DNA of 15,503 nt from assembly GCA_002685455.1 (NCBI GenBank), contig NYXF01000093.1:1-15503 (forward strand). The letters are read 5' to 3'. Each line of letters starts with the position of its first letter. The first letter of the stretch is position 1. This stretch comes from Porticoccus sp. (GTDB lineage: Bacteria > Pseudomonadota > Gammaproteobacteria > Pseudomonadales > Porticoccaceae). Made by a program: the position numbers and the translations under genes. Positions 1 to 8,443 of this stretch are shown here, in pieces. The notes beneath the pieces were generated by a model. It ran no database searches. It had not been told where the DNA came from and saw only the letters and a program-made list of their open reading frames with translations.

Positions 1-492
1 AAAGAATTAAAAAACTTTATAGACAAAAAGGTAAAATTTAGTGTGATAGGGCGAAGAGATCGGTTTAGTACGAAGCTAAATAAACTAATTGAAGACACTG
101 AATTTGCAACGAAAAACGGAAGTCGTAATTTGATTTTAGCACTAGATTATGGAGGAAAATGGGAAATTACCGAGGCAACAAAAAAGATTGCCCATGAGGT
201 TAAAACTGGAAAAATAATACCAAGTGATATTTCAGAAGAACTGCTTGCTCAACACATGGCAAAATCTACCTTATTGCCACCCGATATCTGTATAAGAACC
301 GGTGGAGAAAAGAGAATAAGTAATTTCTTATTATGGCATATGGCTTATACGGAGCTTTATTTTACAGACTGTTATTGGCCAGATTTTGATGCTGATGCAT
401 TTGAAATAGCGCTACTTGATTATAAAAAAAGACAGAGAAGTTTTGGTACTCGGAATAAGGTGAAAGTTAATGTAGGTAATGATTTTGCTTAA
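1..492 (+). CDS. uppS: Undecaprenyl diphosphate synthase (cis-prenyltransferase), 5'-truncated
   Basis: Cytoplasmic enzyme that adds eight isopentenyl units in cis to farnesyl diphosphate, giving the C55 lipid carrier precursor used for peptidoglycan and O-antigen. The reading frame is open from base 1, so this is the C-terminal 163 residues; the family is about 240-250 residues, and the N-terminal catalytic Asp region lies outside the window. Visible family blocks are the strongly conserved RTGGEKRISNFLLW (substrate-binding Arg and Ser), AYTELYF with its conserved Glu, and WPDFD near the C-terminus. Some usually conserved spots differ: DYGGKW where E. coli has NYGGRW, and GRRDRF where E. coli has GDTSRF. 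The gene overlaps the next one, cdsA, by 14 bases. The GTG at 43 is internal and not the true start. Identity is secure; only the start is missing. Confidence 0.95.
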   Translation, partial: KELKNFIDKKVKFSVIGRRDRFSTKLNKLIEDTEFATKNGSRNLILALDYGGKWEITEATKKIAHEVKTGKIIPSDISEELLAQHMAKSTLLPPDICIRTGGEKRISNFLLWHMAYTELYFTDCYWPDFDADAFEIALLDYKKRQRSFGTRNKVKVNVGNDFA

Positions 493-1339
493 ACAAAGAG
501 TGTTTACAGCTATTACTATTTCTTTAATATTCACCATAGTGCTGATTTTTTTTGGTACAAATGCAGCTTTAATTCTTTCAGCTATTATAATTCTGTACGC
601 TGGTTGGGAATGGGCTAATCTAGCAGGCTATGATTCTAACTATGAAAAATTGTTGTTTACTGTTGCTGTATCAGTAACTATGATTTTCTTTAATTTCTTG
701 ATGGATATCCACAACTCAGCACCAATCAATTTAGATATGGGGACACTTATTTTCCATTGTTTGGTCCCTTGGTGGGTTTTAGCTATATATTGGATAAGAA
801 GCTACCCAAAGGGCTCAATTTTTTGGAAAAGTAAATTTGCAAAGAGTTTAATCGGCTTGCTTGTTTTGACCCCAACTTGGCTGTCTATAATAATTTTGAT
901 TTCTTTCGAATATGGAAAATACCTGATATTTGGAGTAATTTTTATTGTTGCGTTGTCTGATATTACAGCTTTCTTTGTGGGAATAAGATTTGGTAAACAT
1001 AAGCTTTGTAAAAATGTAAGCCCAAACAAAACGTGGGAAGGATTTTTAGGTGCTATTGCTGCAAATCTAATCCTTATCATTTTCTTAGGGTTACTGTTAG
1101 AAATCAATCGGATTAACTTGTTGCCATTATTTTTTTTAATTATGGCAACAACTCTTTCTTCGGTAATTGGGGATCTTTTGATAAGTATGTTAAAGCGTCA
1201 TCGTGGAATTAAAGATAGCGGATATATCCTTCCAGGGCATGGTGGAGTTCTTGATCGCATAGACGGCCATAGTATCGCTTTTCCAGTTTTCACGTTGATT
1301 TTTATTTCTAGCAATTTTCAATTTTCAATTTTAAATTAG
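479..1339 (+). CDS. cdsA: Phosphatidate cytidylyltransferase (CDP-diacylglycerol synthase)
   Basis: Inner-membrane enzyme making CDP-diacylglycerol from CTP and phosphatidic acid, the branch point for all bacterial phospholipids. The 286-residue protein is almost entirely hydrophobic segments separated by short loops, as in the family (E. coli is about 285). The C-terminal family signature is present from about residue 236 to 263: SMLKRHRGIKDSGYILPG followed by HGGVLDRIDG, with the KD, HGG and DRID residues intact. The conserved SPNKTWEGFLG loop lies before it. ATG at 479 is the first usable start, because an in-frame TAG sits two codons upstream at 473. There is no clear Shine-Dalgarno sequence, and the 14-base overlap with uppS suggests translational coupling. 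dxr follows after 12 bases. The ending after the signature, a hydrophobic stretch, is normal. Confidence 0.95.
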   Translation: MILLKQRVFTAITISLIFTIVLIFFGTNAALILSAIIILYAGWEWANLAGYDSNYEKLLFTVAVSVTMIFFNFLMDIHNSAPINLDMGTLIFHCLVPWWVLAIYWIRSYPKGSIFWKSKFAKSLIGLLVLTPTWLSIIILISFEYGKYLIFGVIFIVALSDITAFFVGIRFGKHKLCKNVSPNKTWEGFLGAIAANLILIIFLGLLLEINRINLLPLFFLIMATTLSSVIGDLLISMLKRHRGIKDSGYILPGHGGVLDRIDGHSIAFPVFTLIFISSNFQFSILN

Positions 1340-1351
1340 CGATAATTATTT

Positions 1352-2527
1352 ATGCAAAAATTAACAGTTCTGGGAGCGACAGGATCAATTGGTATAAACG
1401 TCTTGGATGTCGTTTCTCAGCACCCAAAAAAATTTAAAATTTTTGCCTTGACTTGCAATACAAGGGTGGTAGAACTTTCTGCTCAATGTGAGCAATTTAA
1501 GCCTTATTTTGCCGTTGTCACTGATATTTCTAAAGTAAAAGAGCTCAAGAAATTATTAAAAGTAGCTTCGCCAAATACGATTGTTTTAGTGGGTACTGAC
1601 GGCCTCTGTAAGGTAGCTAGTGATAAGTCGGTTGATACAGTAGTTGCCGCAATTGTCGGAAGCGCTGGCTTACTGCCAACTCTTGAGGCAGCAGAATCTG
1701 GAAAGAAAATTTTGCTAGCAAATAAAGAATCTTTAGTGATGGCTGGCTCGTTACTAATGGAAGCAGTAAATTTAAGTGGTGGCATTCTTATGCCTATCGA
1801 TAGCGAGCATAATGCTATTTATCAATGTTTACCTGATCAATATGTTTCCCCAAAGGAAAGTGGAGTTAGTAAGGTTTTATTAACTGCATCTGGTGGACCC
1901 TTTAGATCTAGAGATAAAAAAAGTATGCGTGAAGTAACTGTAGATGAAGCTTGCGCTCATCCTAATTGGAAAATGGGAAGAAAAATATCTGTAGATTCTG
2001 CAACTATGATGAATAAGGGTTTGGAGTTTATTGAAGCTTGCTTGCTTTTTGGGTTATCACCTGATCAGATTGAAGTTGTTATTCACCCACAAAGTATTGT
2101 GCATTCAATGGTAGAATATCTAGATGGATCAACCTTAGCTCAACTGAGTAATCCGGATATGAGGACCCCTATTGCCCATGCCCTCGCTTGGCCAAAAAGA
2201 GTTAGATCTGGAGTTAGCAGTTTGGATATTGTAAGCACAAAGAGACTTGACTTTGAGCCGCCGGACTTTGAGCGTTTTCCCTGTTTGTCTTTAGCTATAT
2301 CAGCAGCGAGAGCTGGCGGCAGTGCCCCAATAGTTTTGAATGCTTCAAATGAGGTGGCAGTAAATGCTTTTCTAAACAATGAGATCCTTTTTACACAAAT
2401 ATCAGAAGTAGTCGAGTTGGCGTTAAAGGAAGTAGTCTCAATAGAGCCAAATACACTAAAATTAGTCCAATCATGTGATAGAAAAACAAGAGATATCACT
2501 CTAAAGTTAATAAAAAAGCACTTTTAG
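1352..2527 (+). CDS. dxr: 1-deoxy-D-xylulose-5-phosphate reductoisomerase
   Basis: Cytoplasmic NADPH-dependent enzyme converting 1-deoxyxylulose 5-phosphate to 2-C-methylerythritol 4-phosphate, the first committed step of the non-mevalonate isoprenoid pathway; it is the target of fosmidomycin. The 391 residues match the usual length (about 398). The N-terminal dinucleotide-binding motif GATGSIG is at residues 8-14. The metal-binding residues are D150 and E152 in MPIDSEHNAIYQC and E225 in DSATMMNKGLEFIEA. The flexible-loop and substrate blocks LTASGGPFR, HPNWKMGRKISVDSA and VIHPQSIVHSMVEY are intact, so it should be active. Start ATG at 1352 puts the nucleotide fold at the expected distance from the N-terminus. 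No Shine-Dalgarno sequence is evident, and it lies 12 bases after cdsA, probably in the same transcript. Its position after cdsA is the Pseudomonas-type order. Confidence 0.97.
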   Translation: MQKLTVLGATGSIGINVLDVVSQHPKKFKIFALTCNTRVVELSAQCEQFKPYFAVVTDISKVKELKKLLKVASPNTIVLVGTDGLCKVASDKSVDTVVAAIVGSAGLLPTLEAAESGKKILLANKESLVMAGSLLMEAVNLSGGILMPIDSEHNAIYQCLPDQYVSPKESGVSKVLLTASGGPFRSRDKKSMREVTVDEACAHPNWKMGRKISVDSATMMNKGLEFIEACLLFGLSPDQIEVVIHPQSIVHSMVEYLDGSTLAQLSNPDMRTPIAHALAWPKRVRSGVSSLDIVSTKRLDFEPPDFERFPCLSLAISAARAGGSAPIVLNASNEVAVNAFLNNEILFTQISEVVELALKEVVSIEPNTLKLVQSCDRKTRDITLKLIKKHF

Positions 2528-2562
2528 GGTATATTTTAATATTTAGGGATTTAATTTATTTC

Positions 2563-2568
2563 AGGAGG
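2563..2568 (+). promoter_or_regulatory. Strong Shine-Dalgarno sequence of rseP
   Basis: AGGAGG, four bases before the rseP ATG at 2573. This is the best ribosome-binding site in the window and fixes the rseP start. Most other genes here have weak or no such motif. Confidence 0.8.
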
Positions 2569-2572
2569 CTAG

Positions 2573-3925
2573 ATGGATTTAGTCATAACAATTTTTTATA
2601 CATTGCTTGCTCTGGCTGTGCTCATATCATTTCATGAATTTGGGCATTTCTATGTGGCTAGAGCATGCGGTGTTAAGGTTATCCGTTTTTCTGTTGGCTT
2701 TGGTTCTAAGCTTTTGAGGTGGAAAGATAAGCAGGGTACAGAGTTCGTCCTATCAGCTTTACCCCTAGGTGGTTATGTAAAAATGGTAGATGAACGAGAA
2801 GGTTCGGTATCTTCTGAGGATCTGCCTTCCGCGTTTACTCAAAAGACAGTTTGGCAAAGAATGGCTATTGTAATAGCCGGCCCGGCAGCAAATTTTATTT
2901 TAGCTATATTAATATATTGGGTATTACTATTAAATGGAACGACTGGAATAGTGCCTATTGTTGGCTCAGTAATTCCAGAATCTATAGCGGAAAAAGCTGG
3001 CATCAAACCTGGATATCAAGTTGTTGCAATTGACGGGAAAGAGACACCTACTGTTCAAAAACTTCACTCAACACTCTTAGACCGTATCGGAGAATCAGGT
3101 GACATTAGTTTTACGGTGAGACTGTCTGAAAGCTCTGAACCCTTAAATTATAGCGGCAGTCTGGATAACTGGATGTCAGGATATTCAGACTTAGACCCGC
3201 TGAAAGGTATTGGGTTGATACTTTATATGCCTAAAACACCGCCTATAATCGATATGGTTATACCTAAAAGTCCGGCAGAGAAATCAGGGTTAAGTTCAGG
3301 AGATCTTCTATTGTCAGCGGACAATCAACCTTTGCTAGATTGGTCAAGTTGGGTAGAGTATGTGCGAGAACGACCGTCCAAAAGTATTGATTTACAAGTG
3401 AAACGTGAAAACACCTCTTTTAACACAACAATAATACCTGAATCAATTTTATCAGGTTCAGGCGCCTACATAGGAAAAGTTGGTATGTCTGTCAAGGCAC
3501 CTGTTTGGCCAAAAAAAATGATTCAGGAGTTTTCTTATGATCCAGTTGAGGCTCTTATCGAGTCGGTTTACAAAACATGGGATACTTCTGCCATGATTTT
3601 GGGCTCTGTTAAGAAGATGCTTGTAGGTGATATATCGTTAAAGCACTTAAATGGCCCCATAACAATTGGTAAAGTAGCCGGAAAATCAGCTGAGTATGGT
3701 ATCTCAGCATACTTAGGTTTTATTGCATTACTAAGTATCAGCTTGGGCATTATGAATCTACTACCAGTTCCAGTGCTGGATGGCGGTCACCTAATGTATT
3801 TCGTGATTGAAGCAGTTAAAGGATCACCTTTATCTGATAGATTGCAGTTACTCGGATTTAAGTTAGGTATATTTTTGGTGGTTGGGTTGATGTCCATAGC
3901 GCTGTACAATGATATATTGAGTTGA
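2573..3925 (+). CDS. rseP: Site-2 intramembrane zinc metalloprotease RseP
   Basis: Inner-membrane protease that in E. coli cuts the anti-sigma factor RseA within the membrane after DegS, releasing sigma-E when outer-membrane protein assembly fails; it also degrades remnant signal peptides. The 450 residues equal the E. coli length. The zinc site HEFGH is at residues 21-25 in the first membrane segment. The third zinc ligand lies in NLLPVPVLDGG, with N395 and D403. Two periplasmic PDZ-like regions fall between, about residues 125-205 and 220-305, with PESIAEKAGIKPGYQV and PKSPAEKSGLSSGDLL as their carboxylate-binding stretches. The last hydrophobic segment is at about 431-445. AGGAGG four bases before the ATG fixes the start. 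It sits directly upstream of bamA, whose failure it reports. No sigma-E-type promoter was recognised here. Confidence 0.96.
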   Translation: MDLVITIFYTLLALAVLISFHEFGHFYVARACGVKVIRFSVGFGSKLLRWKDKQGTEFVLSALPLGGYVKMVDEREGSVSSEDLPSAFTQKTVWQRMAIVIAGPAANFILAILIYWVLLLNGTTGIVPIVGSVIPESIAEKAGIKPGYQVVAIDGKETPTVQKLHSTLLDRIGESGDISFTVRLSESSEPLNYSGSLDNWMSGYSDLDPLKGIGLILYMPKTPPIIDMVIPKSPAEKSGLSSGDLLLSADNQPLLDWSSWVEYVRERPSKSIDLQVKRENTSFNTTIIPESILSGSGAYIGKVGMSVKAPVWPKKMIQEFSYDPVEALIESVYKTWDTSAMILGSVKKMLVGDISLKHLNGPITIGKVAGKSAEYGISAYLGFIALLSISLGIMNLLPVPVLDGGHLMYFVIEAVKGSPLSDRLQLLGFKLGIFLVVGLMSIALYNDILS

Positions 3926-3984
3926 TTTTCTATGGCTATTGATATTATTAAATCAGATGTCATTTAAAATTTTAAAGTAAACAA

Positions 3985-6333
3985 ATGGTGCATAATTATC
4001 TAATGAAGCCCTTTATTCTCTTTTTGTTCCTAGCTCTGATTTCTTTGGGCTCCCATGCGGAACTCTTTCAAGTTGAAGACATCAGGATCGATGGCCTTGA
4101 ACGTGTTTCTTCAGGCACCGTATTTAACTCACTAGGTGTAAGTGTTGGAGATACCCTGGATAGCTCATCGGTTCGTAATCTTACCCGTGATTTATTTAGA
4201 TTAGGTTTTTTTGATGATGTTAAAATTTTTCGCGATAAAGGAATTTTAATTATTTCAGTTATTGAAAGACCAGCAGTAGCAAAATTGATCATCGAGGGTA
4301 ATACAGCAATCCCCGAAGAAACCTTATATTCATCTTTAAGGGATAATGGCTTGTCTGAGGGACAGATATTTCGACAGGCAGTTCTTAAGGGTATGAGTCA
4401 AGAGCTCGAGCGTCAGTACGTTAAACAAGGTAGGTACGGTGCAGGGGTTGAGATAGAAGTTGAGGAGCTACCTCAAAACAGAGTTGCTGTAACGGTTGTG
4501 ATAGATGAAGGAGAAGTAGCAGCAATATCTGGAATCAATATTGTTGGCAATTTAATTTTCGATGACGCTACGTTAAAACCACTATTTGAATTAAAAGAAT
4601 CAAGCTTGCTATCTTTTATCTCTCAAGATGATAAATATAACCGAGAAAAGTTAACTGGTGATATAGAGAGACTGGAATCTTATTACTTGAATAGAGGTTA
4701 TTTAGACTTTTTAATTGAATCGACTCAGGTAACTATAAGTCCCGACCGAGATTCTGTATTTATAACAATTAATATCAAAGAAGGAAATATACATACAGTA
4801 TCAGAAATTGTCCTTGCTGGTAATCCTACGATTCCTGAGGAAGAGATAAGAAATCTCATAGTTCAAAAAGAAGGTGAGGATTTTTCTCAATTTCTCATGA
4901 CTTATTCTTCAGAAAAAATTGCCGAACGCCTTGGCAATGACGGTTATGCCTTTGCTGAGGTTAAAGGTGTAACTGACATAAATACAGAAGATAAAACTAC
5001 TAAAGTTCTCTTTTATATTGACCCTGGTACAAGAGCCTACGTCAGACGTATTGAGTTTCGTGGAAATACAAAAACAATGGATGAAGTTTTACGAAGAGAG
5101 ATGCGACAAATCGAAGGAGCAACAGCCTCAACTGAAAAGATCGAATGGTCAAAAAATAGATTACAAAGAACAGGATTTTTTAAAACTGTAGAATCTGAGA
5201 CTCGACCTGTGCCCGGGGTAAGTGACCAAATCGATGTGTTTTATATTGTAGAAGAGCAGCCATCAGGAAGTGTTGGAGCAAGCTTTGGTGTAGCTCAGAG
5301 TTACGGGGTTACTCTTGGCGCTAGCATATCGGAGCAGAATTTTTTGGGAACTGGAAATAGATTAAAACTGGGATTAAATCAAAGTGGCTTTCAAACAAAT
5401 TTAAATTTGCACTATGCAGACCCCTATTTTACAAAAGATGGTGTTAATGCTGGTTTCATGGTTTTTGCAAAAAAACAAGATTTCGAAGAGGGCAATTTAT
5501 CAAACTATACGACTGAAAGTATGGGTGCAGCGACCACATTTGGTTGGCCAATATCTGAAATTCAAAGTATTGGCTTTGGTTTGGGTGTTGAAAAACTTGA
5601 ATTGGATTCTGGGGGTTATTTCAAAACTAGACTGATGGAAGAGTTCCTCGATGAGGAGGGTGATGACTATCTCATGTTTACTTCTAATTTATCATGGGGT
5701 GTATCCACACTAAACGGGTCGGGGAATGATGCGACTAGAGGGCAGGCCCATAAGATATCAGCAGAAATAACAATGCCAGTAGGTGATCTAAATTATTATA
5801 AATTTAATTATGATGGCCAGTTCTTCCACACTTTGAGCGAAAATTTAGTGTTGCACCTGCATGCTAACGGTGGTTATGGTGATGGTTATTTAGATACAGA
5901 TACCCTGCCGTTTTTTAAGAATTTTTATTCAGGAGGAAATGGCTCTGTTCGTGGCTTCAAGCAAAATACGTTAGGCCCCAGAGATGTACCAATAACCCCA
6001 GGATATGAAGATGAGGCTGATGCTTTTGGTGGAAATGTAGTTGTAGAAGGAACAGTTGAATTATTATTTCCTATGCCATTTTTAAAAGATAAAAATTTAG
6101 TTCAAATGGCATTATTTTTAGATGCAGGTAATGTTTTTGACACAGATTGCGGAGACGTCTCTGAAGATTTTTGTCAAGAGCCTACTATATCTGATTTGAG
6201 GTATTCTGTTGGTGTTGGGGGTACATGGAAAAGTGGTTTCGGGCCGATATCTGTTAGTTTTGCATCGCCCTTTAACACAGGAAAAGAGGACGAAAAAGAA
6301 ACGTTCCAGTTTAATATGGGAGGAGCATTTTAG
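3985..6333 (+). CDS. bamA: Outer membrane protein assembly factor BamA (Omp85 family)
   Basis: Essential core of the BAM complex; inserts beta-barrel proteins into the outer membrane. From ATG 3985 it is 782 residues. A signal peptide ends with SLGSHA before ELF, cleaved after about residue 25. Five POTRA domains follow (about 26-94, 95-175, 178-266, 269-347, 350-425), each with a G-N-type strand motif such as IEGNTAIPEETL and FRGNTKTMDEVL. The 16-stranded barrel runs from about 428 to the end. The loop-6 motif VRGF is at 655-658, and the C-terminal sequence FQFNMGGAF ends in the Phe typical of the BAM beta-signal. The start is uncertain: ATG 4003 gives a more typical signal peptide (MKPFILFLF) and neither start has a Shine-Dalgarno sequence. 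C722 and C730 are the only cysteines and fall in predicted extracellular loop 7. Confidence 0.97.
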   Translation: MVHNYLMKPFILFLFLALISLGSHAELFQVEDIRIDGLERVSSGTVFNSLGVSVGDTLDSSSVRNLTRDLFRLGFFDDVKIFRDKGILIISVIERPAVAKLIIEGNTAIPEETLYSSLRDNGLSEGQIFRQAVLKGMSQELERQYVKQGRYGAGVEIEVEELPQNRVAVTVVIDEGEVAAISGINIVGNLIFDDATLKPLFELKESSLLSFISQDDKYNREKLTGDIERLESYYLNRGYLDFLIESTQVTISPDRDSVFITINIKEGNIHTVSEIVLAGNPTIPEEEIRNLIVQKEGEDFSQFLMTYSSEKIAERLGNDGYAFAEVKGVTDINTEDKTTKVLFYIDPGTRAYVRRIEFRGNTKTMDEVLRREMRQIEGATASTEKIEWSKNRLQRTGFFKTVESETRPVPGVSDQIDVFYIVEEQPSGSVGASFGVAQSYGVTLGASISEQNFLGTGNRLKLGLNQSGFQTNLNLHYADPYFTKDGVNAGFMVFAKKQDFEEGNLSNYTTESMGAATTFGWPISEIQSIGFGLGVEKLELDSGGYFKTRLMEEFLDEEGDDYLMFTSNLSWGVSTLNGSGNDATRGQAHKISAEITMPVGDLNYYKFNYDGQFFHTLSENLVLHLHANGGYGDGYLDTDTLPFFKNFYSGGNGSVRGFKQNTLGPRDVPITPGYEDEADAFGGNVVVEGTVELLFPMPFLKDKNLVQMALFLDAGNVFDTDCGDVSEDFCQEPTISDLRYSVGVGGTWKSGFGPISVSFASPFNTGKEDEKETFQFNMGGAF

Positions 6334-6381
6334 ATTACAGTAAAGAATTTCATATATAATATTAAATAATTTTTTTATTTT

Positions 6382-6387
6382 AGGGAG
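6382..6387 (+). promoter_or_regulatory. Shine-Dalgarno sequence of skp
   Basis: AGGGAG, seven A residues before GTG 6395. It supports the GTG codon as the skp start in the 61-base bamA-skp gap. That gap also has a TATAAT at 6355-6360 but no convincing -35 box. Confidence 0.65.
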
Positions 6388-6394
6388 AAAAAAA

Positions 6395-6916
6395 GTGCGT
6401 ATAAAAAATATTTTAGTAGCTACCTTTATGGTATTAATTTCTGCAAACATAGTCGCGGAGCAAGCACCTATGAAAATAGGTATCGTAGCTCCAGATGCTG
6501 CAGTATTTGGAACTGAATATGCCCAAGCTGAAATCAAAAGAACCGAGACTAATCCCCAATTTACAGCTCTTAAAACTAAATTTGATGCACTGCTGGAGGA
6601 AATGAAAGAGCTTAATTCAGAAATCGAAAATAAAGGTATGACTTGGTCGGCAGATCAGAACGATGAGGCACAAAAAAAGATGGGGTATCTCAGAGACGAT
6701 ATCGAATTGATTCAGAAAAAACTTAAATCTGAACAAAAAGCACTTCAGTCAAGAATAATAAAAGCGACAGAAGAAAAGATTCAGCAAGCATTACAAGAGC
6801 TAATCACTGAAGAAAAATTAACTCTTTTGCTTAGAAAAGAAGCAGCTATTTTTGGAGGAGAGGGTGTCGATTACACTAATAAGTTAACCAATAGACTAAA
6901 TAAAAAAATGAATTAA
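6395..6916 (+). CDS. skp: Periplasmic OMP chaperone Skp (OmpH family)
   Basis: Periplasmic trimeric chaperone that holds unfolded outer-membrane proteins between the Sec translocon and BamA. The protein is 173 residues from a GTG start, supported by AGGGAG seven bases upstream. A signal peptide (MRIKNILVATFMVLISANIV) is probably cleaved after A21. The mature chain starts with a short beta-strand (MKIGIVAPDAAVF), then a long highly charged helical region rich in Lys, Glu and Gln (about residues 50-140) matching the coiled-coil tentacles. It closes with the small body segment LTLLLRKEAAIFGGEGVDYT and NKLTNRLNKKMN, equivalent to the E. coli ending around DVKDITADVLKQVK. Skp sequences diverge strongly, so the call rests on architecture, size and position between bamA and lpxD as much as on residues. 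Confidence 0.9.
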   Translation: MRIKNILVATFMVLISANIVAEQAPMKIGIVAPDAAVFGTEYAQAEIKRTETNPQFTALKTKFDALLEEMKELNSEIENKGMTWSADQNDEAQKKMGYLRDDIELIQKKLKSEQKALQSRIIKATEEKIQQALQELITEEKLTLLLRKEAAIFGGEGVDYTNKLTNRLNKKMN

Positions 6917-6957
6917 TTGTTTTTTTATAGGTATGGGAAATATGCTGAATAAAAATA

Positions 6958-7971
6958 ATGCCTAGTTATTCTCTAGACTTCATAGCTAAACACATCGGTG
7001 CAGAGCTCATGGGTAACTGTGAGCAAATAGTTGAAGGCTTAAATACTATACAAGATGCAACTTCTAGGGATGTAACATTTTTGGCAAATACATCTTATAA
7101 CAGGTTTTTATCAACCACGGATGCCGCTGCAGTTATCGTAGGTAAAATGAATATATCAGATTACTCTGGAAATTTTCTCATAGTAGATAAGCCTTATCTT
7201 GCTTACGCATCAGTATCTCAGCTTTTTGTTTCTGGTTCTGACCCAGATCTAGGCATACATGAAACTGCTGTTATATCAGACGGTGTAAAAGTTGCTAAGA
7301 CTGCTTCTATCGGGGCAAATGTTGTCCTTGGTAAAAACGTCATAATTGGAGAAAAATCTATAATTGGTCCTAATTCATCCATAGGAGATGGGTCAATAAT
7401 AGGCGACAATTGTAAGATTTTTTCAAATGTATCTATTTATCATGGAGTAACCATTGGTAATAGCGTGACTATTCATAGTTGTTCCGTGATTGGAGGAGAT
7501 GGCTTTGGCTTTGCTCATGACTCAAGACACTGGGTAAAAATTCATCAGCTTGGTGGAGTAATTATCGGCAATAGAGTTGAAATTGGGTCATGCACAACGA
7601 TTGATAGGGGTGCATTAAGTGATACTATCATCGAGGATGGCGTGATTCTCGATAACCATATACAAATAGCTCATAATGTGCGTATTGGGGAAAATACAGC
7701 AATTGCTGGCTGTTCTGGTATATCAGGAAGTACAGAAATCGGAAAAAATTGTATATTTGCTGGACAAACAGGAATTGTTGGACATTTAAAAATTTGTGAT
7801 GGTGTAACTACGACTGGCGGTACAATTATTACAAAATCAATATCTGAACCTGGCTCTTATTCATCAGGTACACCATTAGATGACACAGGAGAGTGGAAAA
7901 AAAATGCGGTCCGTTTTACTCAATTAAATGATTTGGTTAAACGTCTTAAGAGGCTTGAAAAAAAGACATGA
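6958..7971 (+). CDS. lpxD: UDP-3-O-(3-hydroxyacyl)glucosamine N-acyltransferase LpxD
   Basis: Transfers a 3-hydroxyacyl chain from acyl carrier protein to the 2-amino group of UDP-3-O-acylglucosamine, the third step of lipid A synthesis, in the cytoplasm. The 337 residues fit the family (E. coli 341). An N-terminal uridine-binding domain (about 1-98) precedes a left-handed beta-helix of hexapeptide repeats (about 100-290, for example VVLGKNVIIGEKSIIG), then a C-terminal helix (NDLVKRLKRLEKK). The catalytic His is H239 in NHIQIAHNVRIG, the same number as in E. coli. The GDGFGFAHD and TTIDRGALSDT blocks are intact. ATG 6958 is forced because an in-frame TGA lies at 6946. There is no close Shine-Dalgarno sequence, and a ten-codon ORF overlaps the start. 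At the acyl-length positions 290 and 292 it has Ile and Thr where E. coli has Met. Confidence 0.96.
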   Translation: MPSYSLDFIAKHIGAELMGNCEQIVEGLNTIQDATSRDVTFLANTSYNRFLSTTDAAAVIVGKMNISDYSGNFLIVDKPYLAYASVSQLFVSGSDPDLGIHETAVISDGVKVAKTASIGANVVLGKNVIIGEKSIIGPNSSIGDGSIIGDNCKIFSNVSIYHGVTIGNSVTIHSCSVIGGDGFGFAHDSRHWVKIHQLGGVIIGNRVEIGSCTTIDRGALSDTIIEDGVILDNHIQIAHNVRIGENTAIAGCSGISGSTEIGKNCIFAGQTGIVGHLKICDGVTTTGGTIITKSISEPGSYSSGTPLDDTGEWKKNAVRFTQLNDLVKRLKRLEKKT

Positions 7972-8005
7972 TATTTTACATTTTGAAATTCTTAGAGATA
8001 ATACA

Positions 8006-8440
8006 ATGGATATAAACGATATAAAGAAACGTTTACCACAAAGATATCCCTTTCTTTTGGTTGATAGGGTTATCGAAATAGATACAGGAAAGAGGATTTT
8101 GGCTTATAAAAATATTACAGCTAATGAAGAAGTTTTCAACGGACATTTTCCAAATACACCAATTTTTCCTGGTGTAATGATTATAGAAGCGATGGCTCAA
8201 GCTGCTGGTGTTCTTGGGTTCGTAACCGCAGAAAAATATGCAGATGATAATGTTTTATATCTTTTTGCAGGAGTTGATGGTGTGCGCTTCAAACGACAAG
8301 TAATTCCCGGAGATAAGCTTATGTTAGAAGCAAAAGTGGATTCAGTAAAAAGAACAATTTGGCGCTTTAAGTGTAAAGCTACAGTAGACAATGAACTCGC
8401 CTGTGAAGCTACCATACTTTGTGCATTAAAAACGGTTTAA
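8006..8440 (+). CDS. fabZ: (3R)-hydroxyacyl-ACP dehydratase FabZ
   Basis: Cytoplasmic hot-dog-fold dehydratase of type II fatty acid synthesis, converting 3-hydroxyacyl-ACP to trans-2-enoyl-ACP. It competes with LpxA and LpxD for hydroxyacyl-ACP, so it helps set the balance between phospholipid and lipid A. I take ATG 8006, giving 144 residues (E. coli 151) and the family-typical opening MDINDIKKRLPQRYPFLLVD. The frame stays open to an ATG at 7928, but using it would add 26 non-homologous residues and overlap lpxD by 44 bases. Catalytic H47 and E61 lie in GHFPNTPIFPGVMIIEAMAQ, with the usual 14-residue spacing. The ending includes the typical ARF-like strand WRFKCKATVDNELACEA. It lies 34 bases after lpxD and 3 bases before lpxA. 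Confidence 0.96.
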   Translation: MDINDIKKRLPQRYPFLLVDRVIEIDTGKRILAYKNITANEEVFNGHFPNTPIFPGVMIIEAMAQAAGVLGFVTAEKYADDNVLYLFAGVDGVRFKRQVIPGDKLMLEAKVDSVKRTIWRFKCKATVDNELACEATILCALKTV

Positions 8441-8443
8441 AAA

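Noticed and set aside
3939..3968. Possible promoter TTGATA with TTTAAA 18 bases on, ahead of bamA; also sought a sigma-E-type GAACTT box.
   Set aside because: The -10 is poor, the DNA is AT-rich, and no sigma-E-type pair is present in the 59-base gap.
7928..8005. A 26-codon N-terminal extension of FabZ from ATG 7928.
   Set aside because: It would overlap lpxD by 44 bases, and FabZ proteins begin near MDINDIKKRLPQRYPF.
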